DNA from: Thermoplasmata archaeon
GTDB taxonomy: Archaea > Thermoplasmatota > Thermoplasmata > WALJ01
Assembly (NCBI GenBank): GCA_026986305.1
Contig: JALSOU010000116.1
Location: forward strand, 1 to 10,626
Length of the DNA stretch: 10,626 nt
Direction: 5' to 3'
Under the pieces are notes generated by a model. That model was given only the letters and a program-made list of their open reading frames with translations, was not told the DNA's origin and did no database searches. A program made the translations under genes and the position numbers. Below, piece by piece: positions 6,809 to 10,626 of this stretch (positions within the stretch are counted from its first letter, which is position 1; each line of letters opens with the position of its first letter).

Positions 6809-7687
6809 ATGCCCTTGCCTACATTTCTGATATGTGGAGCCGAAAAGGCTGGAACAACCGCACTATTCAACTTCATGAAAGGGCATCCTGAGATATCTCT
6901 ATCCACAGAAAAGGAGCTTCACTATTTCAGCTCAAACTATGAAAAGGGTCTGGAATGGTATGAGGGAAAGTTCAGGGTCAAAAAAGGGGCGAAGGCCATA
7001 GGTGAGGCCTCACCATCTTATATGTACGACGAAAGGGTTCCTGAAAGGATAAAATCCACATTACCGGATGTTAAGCTGATATTCATACTACGCCACCCTG
7101 TTGACAGGGCTTATTCACATTACTGGCACAGGGTTAACAGGAGCGGGAGCGAGAATCTTAGCTTTGAGGAGGCCATAAAAAGGGCGATTGAAGCGGAAAA
7201 GAAGGGTGTTAAAGAAGGTGAGGATGCGGAGCGCATCTCATATCTCACTAGGGGTAAGTATGCGGAGCATCTGGAAAGATTCAAAAAAGTGTTTCCTGAG
7301 GAGCGCATGCTTGTACTCATACACAGGGACCTTAAAAACAAACCCGAAGAGGTGATGCGCAGGGTTTTTGAATTCATAGGCGTGGATCCTGATTTCAGAG
7401 GGGAGAACTGGGGTGAAAAGCACAATGTCGGCATAACACCTAAATCTCAGATAGCGGATAGGATGGTAAAAAAGATAATATTTGGAAACAAAGCAGGGAT
7501 AAAATTCAAGTTCTTCATGGAAAACCACATGCCCTCAGTATGGAAGATGTTTGGAAAAATGCTTTACAGAGAAGGATATCCTCCTATGAAAGCCAAGATA
7601 AGAAGGGTCCTTTTGGATTATTATGAGCCCCATAACAGAAGGCTTGAGAAGATGATTGGAAGAGAGTTGAAGTGGTGGTATGAGTGA
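6809..7687 (+). CDS. PAPS-dependent sulfotransferase
   Basis: A 292-residue protein of the sulfotransferase P-loop fold, resembling the heparan sulfate sulfotransferase-type domain. The 5'-phosphosulfate loop GAEKAGTTAL is at residues 10-19, with Lys13 contacting PAPS. KELHYF (35-40) and EASPSYM (66-72) are typical of the family. The 3'-phosphate site LRHPVDRAYSHYWH (94-107) contains Arg95 and Ser103. A later segment RGKYAEHLERFKKVFP (148-163) and the C-terminal YYEPHNRRLEKMIGR match the usual end of this group. It would transfer sulfate from PAPS to a hydroxyl or amine, plausibly a surface glycan, glycolipid or small molecule; the acceptor is not readable. No PAPS synthesis or glycan genes lie beside it, and it stands alone with its own promoter. 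Confidence 0.9.
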   Translation: MPLPTFLICGAEKAGTTALFNFMKGHPEISLSTEKELHYFSSNYEKGLEWYEGKFRVKKGAKAIGEASPSYMYDERVPERIKSTLPDVKLIFILRHPVDRAYSHYWHRVNRSGSENLSFEEAIKRAIEAEKKGVKEGEDAERISYLTRGKYAEHLERFKKVFPEERMLVLIHRDLKNKPEEVMRRVFEFIGVDPDFRGENWGEKHNVGITPKSQIADRMVKKIIFGNKAGIKFKFFMENHMPSVWKMFGKMLYREGYPPMKAKIRRVLLDYYEPHNRRLEKMIGRELKWWYE

Positions 7688-7700
7688 ATTTCTGAGTTAT

Positions 7701-7772
7701 CTTTAAAGTGGGACTTGTTTATAGATTTTTTATATAAAGTTATAAAAGCTTCCCACCACTCACCTATATATA
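7701..7772 (+). promoter_or_regulatory. promoter region with several TATA-like elements before L15e
   Basis: Four TATA-like boxes occur in a row: CTTTAAAG at 7701-7708, TTTATATAAAG at 7728-7738, TTATAAAAG at 7740-7748 and CTATATATA at 7764-7772. The last would start transcripts near 7793 with a leader of about 48 nt; the second and third near 7758-7770 with 70-80 nt. Which is used cannot be decided from sequence. Confidence 0.45.
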
Positions 7773-7791
7773 CCCCTTGGAAATGGCGGAA

Positions 7792-7824
7792 GGTCACGCA
7801 TGGGGATGTGCCGTATGGTGAACC
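7792..7824 (+). promoter_or_regulatory. imperfect hairpin in the L15e leader
   Basis: GGT/ACC, CAC/GTG and CAT/ATG form nine base pairs with single-base bulges at 7798 and 7821. The hairpin ends 4 nt before the ribosome binding site GGAGTGAT at 7829-7836. It could be an autoregulatory site for the ribosomal protein, but it is short and may be chance. Confidence 0.25.
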
Positions 7825-7840
7825 CGAAGGAGTGATGAAC

Positions 7841-8506
7841 ATGAGCGAAGAAGAGATGAATAATGTGGAAATGGAGCAGGAGAGCGCTCCCCAGCAAGAA
7901 AGCGAAGAAAGCGACAAGAAAAGGCCGAAGAACATGTACGGCTATATCGCAGATATGTGGAAGCAGCCCAGACACGGAGAGATGAAGAGGCTGCAGTGGG
8001 AGCGCATGATAGAATGGAGAAAGGAGCCTTCAATAGTGAGGATAGAGCGCCCAACAAGGATAGACCGGGCCAGATCCTTGGGATACAAGGCGAAGCAGGG
8101 ATTCATAGTTGTCAGAGTAAGAGTCAGGCGCGGAGGCCTAAGAAAAAGGAGGATAAAAGGAGGAAGGGTGCCTAGCAAGAAGGGTGTGCTGAAGATAACC
8201 ATGGGAAAGAACACTCAGAGAATAGCGGAAGAAAGGGCATCGAAGAAATACCCGAATCTGGAGGTCCTGAACTCATACTGGGTAGGTCAGGATGGAAAGC
8301 ACAAGTACTATGAAGTCATACTGGTGGACCCGCATCATCCTGTGATAAAGAGCGACCCTAAGATAAGCTGGATCGCAAACCACAAAGGAAGGGCTGAAAG
8401 AGGACTCACAAGTGCTGGAAAGAAAGGGCGTGGACTGAGACACAAGGGCAAAGGAGCTGAGAAGGTAAGGCCATCCATAAGAGCTCACGGAAGAAAAGGG
8501 AAGTGA
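7841..8506 (+). CDS. rpl15e: 50S ribosomal protein L15e with acidic N-terminal extension
   Basis: The region from MYGYIADMW (codon 32) onward is a full L15e: a basic protein with [43 protein letters not shown] split by normal linkers, and a Gly/Lys/Arg-rich C-terminus. L15e is an archaeal/eukaryotic large-subunit protein deeply embedded in rRNA. I placed the start at the ATG at 7841 because GGAGTGAT (7829-7836) lies right before it, with GGAG 8 nt upstream. This adds 31 residues, 10 acidic among the first 25, not found in typical L15e, giving 221 residues in total. The conventional start at 7934 has only a weak AAGG upstream. The frame is open back to 7715, but the extra part is leader DNA. 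TFS follows after 4 bases, in one operon. Confidence 0.9.
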   Translation: MSEEEMNNVEMEQESAPQQESEESDKKRPKNMYGYIADMWKQPRHGEMKRLQWERMIEWRKEPSIVRIERPTRIDRARSLGYKAKQGFIVVRVRVRRGGLRKRRIKGGRVPSKKGVLKITMGKNTQRIAEERASKKYPNLEVLNSYWVGQDGKHKYYEVILVDPHHPVIKSDPKISWIANHKGRAERGLTSAGKKGRGLRHKGKGAEKVRPSIRAHGRKGK

Positions 8507-8510
8507 TAGC

Positions 8511-8831
8511 ATGGCCATGATGTTCTGCCCAAAATGCCATTCTCTTATGATGCCCCGCAGAAACGACGATGGCACAGAGGTTCTAGTCTGCACGAAGTGC
8601 GGTTATACTGAGAAGGTCAAGGGCGGCACCATAATAAAGCAGAAGGTAGAGGAAAAGGAGATGGTGGTCATAGAAGGCGATGAAGGTGTGCTGCCAAAAA
8701 CTAAGATCACATGCCCCAAGTGCGGAAACGGAGAGGCGTACTGGAGGCTGGAACAGACTAGGTCCGCAGATGAGCCTGAGACCAGAATATACCGCTGTAC
8801 AAAGTGCGGATACACTTGGAGAGAGTATTAA
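8511..8831 (+). CDS. tfs: transcription factor S (TFIIS/RPB9-like transcript cleavage factor)
   Basis: A 106-residue protein with two zinc ribbons: an N-terminal RPB9-like one with Cys6, Cys9, Cys27 and Cys30, and a C-terminal TFIIS-like one with Cys68, Cys71, Cys96 and Cys99. The catalytic loop QTRSADEPET carries Asp87-Glu88, the acidic pair that enters the RNA polymerase active site and stimulates cleavage of backtracked RNA. It therefore looks like an active TFS rather than an inhibitory paralogue. GAAGTGAT (8500-8507), overlapping the L15e stop, precedes the ATG at 8511 by 3 nt, the same spacing as for the membrane gene at 1686. ATGs at 8517 and 8520 are alternatives that remove two or three residues. 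It is co-transcribed with L15e. Confidence 0.94.
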   Translation: MAMMFCPKCHSLMMPRRNDDGTEVLVCTKCGYTEKVKGGTIIKQKVEEKEMVVIEGDEGVLPKTKITCPKCGNGEAYWRLEQTRSADEPETRIYRCTKCGYTWREY

Positions 8832-8849
8832 ACCATTTCATTTATTTAA

Positions 8850-8857
8850 TTTATAAG
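8850..8857 (+). promoter_or_regulatory. TATA box of the acyl-CoA synthetase alpha gene
   Basis: TTTATAAG, a near-consensus element centred about 36 nt upstream of the ATG at 8890. It predicts a leader of about 10 nt with GGTG at 8882-8885 as ribosome binding site. Confidence 0.6.
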
Positions 8858-8889
8858 CAAAGAAATAACCCGAAATCGGACGGTGTGCC

Positions 8890-10281
8890 ATGTTTCAAAG
8901 GCTTGTCAATCCAGAGAGCATAGCCGTGATCGGCGCTTCCCATAACGAGAATAAGATAGGTTATGTTGTGCTGAAAAACCTTAGAAGCTCAAATTACAGG
9001 GGAAAAGTATATCCTGTAAATCCAAAAGGAGGAGAAATCCTAGGATACAGGGTTTACAGGAGCATAGATGAAATACCTGAGGTGGACCTGAGTGTAATAA
9101 CACTTCCTGCGGAGCGCACAGTAGCGATATTTGAGGATGTTGCCAAGAAATCAGGGTTCATAATCCCCATAGCAGGAGGTTTCGGAGAAACTGGTGAAAA
9201 AGGAAGAGAAATGGAGAAAAAAATAAAGCAGATCGCCCATAGATATGGCGCTAGGATCATAGGTCCCAACACAGTAGGGGTATATTTCCCATCCACAGGT
9301 GTAAACACCACATTGACAGTTCCTGAAAAGAGCAGGTTTCCCGGAGATGGGGATATCGCTTTCATAACCCAGAGCGGGGCCTTAGGCCTCCTTACAATGG
9401 ATGAGTTTTCCATGTATGGTGTGGGATTCTCTTATTTTGTCAATCTAGGAAATAGGATAGATGTGGATGAAAATGAGCTTTTAGACTACTTCGGAAGCGA
9501 TGATAAATCCAAAGCTGTGGTGATGTACATAGAGAGCTTTAAAGATGGTAGAAAGTTCATGGATACTGCAAAAAGAGTATCAAAGAAAAAAGGGATTGTC
9601 ATATTGAAAGCGGGCAGAACAGAGAAAGGAGGTAAGGCTGCAAGCCTCCACACAGGGTCTCTAGGTGGAAGCGACGCTGTTGCGGATGGGGCTTTCAGGC
9701 AATGTGGAGTTATAAGGGCATACGATGAGATTGAGCTCATAGATTACGGGAGAGCCCTAGCCCATGGAAAGCCCATATACGGAAAGAACATAGCGGTGGT
9801 GACAACTGCTGGAGGGGTTGGTGTTGTAAGCACAGACTACATTGAAAGCGAAGTGAAGGGCATAGGAATGAAGATGGCTGAATTGAGTGTTGAAACAAAG
9901 AGAAGGATAAAGAAAGAGATTGTACCCTTCGCATCTGTGGAGAACCCTGTGGATATGACCGCTCAAGCCAGCGATGATGACTACGATGGGGTTATTTCCG
10001 CCTTAAATGAGGATTCCAATGTGGATGCTATACTGGTTTATGCTCTCTTCCAGACTCCTATGATAAGCGAGAAGCTTGTGGATATTCTGACTTACTGGGC
10101 AAAAAGAGGCAAACCGATGGTTGTGGGGTCCATAGGTAGCGAATTTTCCCTGAAAATGATGAGGAAATTTGAGGAAAATGGGGTTCCCATCTATCCCTCA
10201 ATAGAAAGGGCTGTAAAAGCCCTGAGAGTTCTGTATGATCGCGGTGAAATCCTTAGTAGAGCGCCGTGGCAAAGGACATAA
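8890..10281 (+). CDS. acdA: ADP-forming acetyl/acyl-CoA synthetase, alpha subunit
   Basis: A 463-residue protein matching the alpha subunit of archaeal NDP-forming acyl-CoA synthetases (Pyrococcus type, about 460 residues). The CoA-binding Rossmann domain is at about 5-130 (SIAVIGASHNENKIGYVVLKNL, then YPVNPKG). Succinyl-CoA synthetase-like domains follow, with FITQSGALG at 158-166 and the phosphorylated histidine His254 in ASLHTGSLGGSD. The enzyme converts acyl-CoA, ADP and phosphate to acid, CoA and ATP, conserving energy during peptide or sugar fermentation. The ATP-grasp beta subunit is absent: the gene ends at the usual alpha length and is followed by non-coding DNA and a tRNA, so beta must be encoded elsewhere. 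At 125-130 it reads GPNTVG where many relatives have Cys or Ser after Asn. Confidence 0.92.
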   Translation: MFQRLVNPESIAVIGASHNENKIGYVVLKNLRSSNYRGKVYPVNPKGGEILGYRVYRSIDEIPEVDLSVITLPAERTVAIFEDVAKKSGFIIPIAGGFGETGEKGREMEKKIKQIAHRYGARIIGPNTVGVYFPSTGVNTTLTVPEKSRFPGDGDIAFITQSGALGLLTMDEFSMYGVGFSYFVNLGNRIDVDENELLDYFGSDDKSKAVVMYIESFKDGRKFMDTAKRVSKKKGIVILKAGRTEKGGKAASLHTGSLGGSDAVADGAFRQCGVIRAYDEIELIDYGRALAHGKPIYGKNIAVVTTAGGVGVVSTDYIESEVKGIGMKMAELSVETKRRIKKEIVPFASVENPVDMTAQASDDDYDGVISALNEDSNVDAILVYALFQTPMISEKLVDILTYWAKRGKPMVVGSIGSEFSLKMMRKFEENGVPIYPSIERAVKALRVLYDRGEILSRAPWQRT

Positions 10282-10283
10282 AT

Positions 10284-10293
10284 CTTTTTAATT
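10284..10293 (+). promoter_or_regulatory. TATA-like element after the acyl-CoA synthetase gene
   Basis: CTTTTTAATT, 3 nt after the stop codon. If used, transcription would start near 10314, ahead of the folded stretch 10319-10413. The T-run could equally help terminate the upstream gene. Confidence 0.35.
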
Positions 10294-10313
10294 GTCAATC
10301 CTAGGTAAGCCCT

Positions 10314-10431
10314 AATCAGCTCTTTACTTCACGAAAGAGCACAGCTAGCAGATCAGTGGAATGGCATTGAGCTTCCTCTGGAGATCCAGCCCTCAGCCGT
10401 CACCACTTGTGATGAATTCGCAAAGCAGACA
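10314..10431 (+). ncRNA. candidate structured small RNA
   Basis: This gap between acdA and the tRNA has no plausible reading frame but folds well. Hairpin 1 has a 7-bp stem, GCTCTTT (10319-10325) with AAAGAGC (10334-10340), and an 8-nt loop. Hairpin 2 covers 10352-10413: ATCA/TGAT, GTGG/CCAC, GGC/GCC, TGAG/CTCA and CTGG/CCAG stacked with internal loops and bulges, about 19 bp in all, closed by loop AGAT. A TATA-like box sits about 25 nt upstream of the supposed start. ACA at 10429-10431 recalls an H/ACA RNA, but it lies about 15 nt from the stem instead of right after it. The RNA class is unassigned and the 3' end is a guess. Confidence 0.35.
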
Positions 10432-10438
10432 TAAAACC

Positions 10439-10446
10439 TTTAAAAA
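10439..10446 (+). promoter_or_regulatory. TATA box of tRNA-Ala
   Basis: TTTAAAAA preceded by CC, centred 26 nt upstream of the first tRNA base. This is the expected archaeal tRNA promoter arrangement. Confidence 0.65.
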
Positions 10447-10468
10447 CCCGTTTTATACGCAAAGCCAT

Positions 10469-10541
10469 GGGCCGGTAGATCAGCTGGAAGATCGCTGCCT
10501 TCGCAAGGCAGAGGCCGCGGGTTCAAATCCCGCCCGGTCCA
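10469..10541 (+). tRNA. tRNA-Ala, anticodon CGC
   Basis: All four arms pair perfectly over 73 nt. The acceptor stem is GGGCCGG with CCGGTCC, including the G3-U70 wobble that identifies tRNA-Ala. The D stem is GATC/GATC with GG in its loop, the anticodon stem is CTGCC/GGCAG with loop TTCGCAA giving anticodon CGC (reads GCG), and the T arm is GCGGG-TTCAAAT-CCCGC. The discriminator base is A and CCA is not encoded, so it must be added after transcription. There is no intron. Confidence 0.97.
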
Positions 10542-10603
10542 CTCGTTTCACTCGTGTACCGTGCTTAGTCGCAAAATATTTTTTGCGCCTCCCGCCCGGT
10601 CCA
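10528..10603 (+). repeat. direct repeat of the tRNA-Ala 3' end
   Basis: TCCCGCCCGGTCCA, covering the 3' side of the T stem, the acceptor stem and the discriminator base, occurs at 10528-10541 within the tRNA and again at 10590-10603, a 62-bp shift. Each copy is followed by related sequence ending in TGTAC (10555-10559 and 10619-10623). The second copy has no 5' tRNA part. Such a pair is what an integration at the tRNA 3' end, or its later deletion, would leave. Confidence 0.6.
10570..10587 (+). terminator. hairpin with T-run after tRNA-Ala
   Basis: CGCAAAA (10570-10576) pairs perfectly with TTTTGCG (10581-10587) around loop TATT, and six T residues run from 10579 to 10584. Archaeal RNA polymerase stops at T-runs, so this may end the tRNA transcript. 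Its position between the two tRNA-end copies also allows a role in the repeat. Confidence 0.4.
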
Positions 10604-10626
10604 TTCCGCTGCGCTCCATGTACTAG

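Noticed and set aside
7708..7756. Inverted repeat GTGGGA/TCCCAC around the AT-rich promoter before L15e
   Set aside because: Only six base pairs over 49 nt with no second copy; this is expected by chance.
7783..7821. Twelve-codon leader frame with two Trp codons before L15e
   Set aside because: It has no ribosome binding site, may lie upstream of the transcription start, and no attenuation logic fits a ribosomal protein operon.
7715..7840. In-frame upstream extension of L15e to an ATG at 7715
   Set aside because: It runs through the TATA-like boxes and leader, has no ribosome binding site, and the ATG at 7841 is well supported.
10409..10415. GTGATGA as box C of a C/D guide RNA
   Set aside because: No CTGA box D follows at a suitable distance on this strand and no second box pair is present.
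10528..10626. CRISPR-like reading of the repeated GC-rich block
   Set aside because: Only two copies are present, the repeat is the tRNA 3' end itself, and no cas gene or regular spacing is seen.

Overview
The window looks like chromosomal DNA of a euryarchaeon. The evidence is a Csl4 exosome subunit, ribosomal protein L15e, transcription factor S, a METTL5-type rRNA methylase, an ADP-forming acyl-CoA synthetase alpha subunit, TATA boxes about 22-27 nt upstream of many start codons, and a tRNA-Ala without an encoded CCA end. Heavy AGA/AGG and ATA codon use would suit a Thermoplasmata or DHVE2-like lineage, but I hold that placement only loosely. No stretch longer than about 190 bases lacks a gene.

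Layout. 1-911: the end of a TauE/SafE-type permease converges with a small cupin gene, and their stop codons abut. 1034-1644: a toxin-antitoxin-like pair, a 58-residue acidic protein overlapping a VapC-type PIN nuclease by 4 bp, behind an A/T-rich promoter with dyad symmetry. 1686-2466: a two-gene unit of a three-helix membrane protein and a double winged-helix regulator. 2474-6735, all minus strand: an M24 metallopeptidase, the archaeal YchF/OLA1-family GTPase, and a tightly coupled three-gene RNA-related operon (RuvC/YqgF-like protein, METTL5-like methylase, Csl4). 6809-7687: a PAPS-dependent sulfotransferase, diverging from that operon. 7841-8831: an operon of ribosomal protein L15e, with an unusual acidic N-terminal extension, and TFS. 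8890-10281: the alpha subunit of ADP-forming acetyl/acyl-CoA synthetase. 10282-10626: a structured intergenic stretch that may hold a small RNA, then tRNA-Ala(CGC), then a partial second copy of the tRNA 3' end 62 bp downstream.

How the genes work together. The centre of the window is information processing: RNA degradation (Csl4), rRNA modification (METTL5-like), translation (YchF, L15e, tRNA-Ala) and transcript cleavage (TFS). Metabolic and accessory genes sit around it. Single or first genes mostly have a TATA box placed for a leaderless or very short-leader mRNA, while internal operon genes rely on overlap or GGTGA-type ribosome binding sites.

No large undescribed defence system is visible. 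The most interesting accessory signals are the tRNA 3'-end duplication with a hairpin between the copies, the possible small RNA upstream of the tRNA, the extended L15e, the membrane-protein/regulator pair and the unclassified short antitoxin with its dyad operator.
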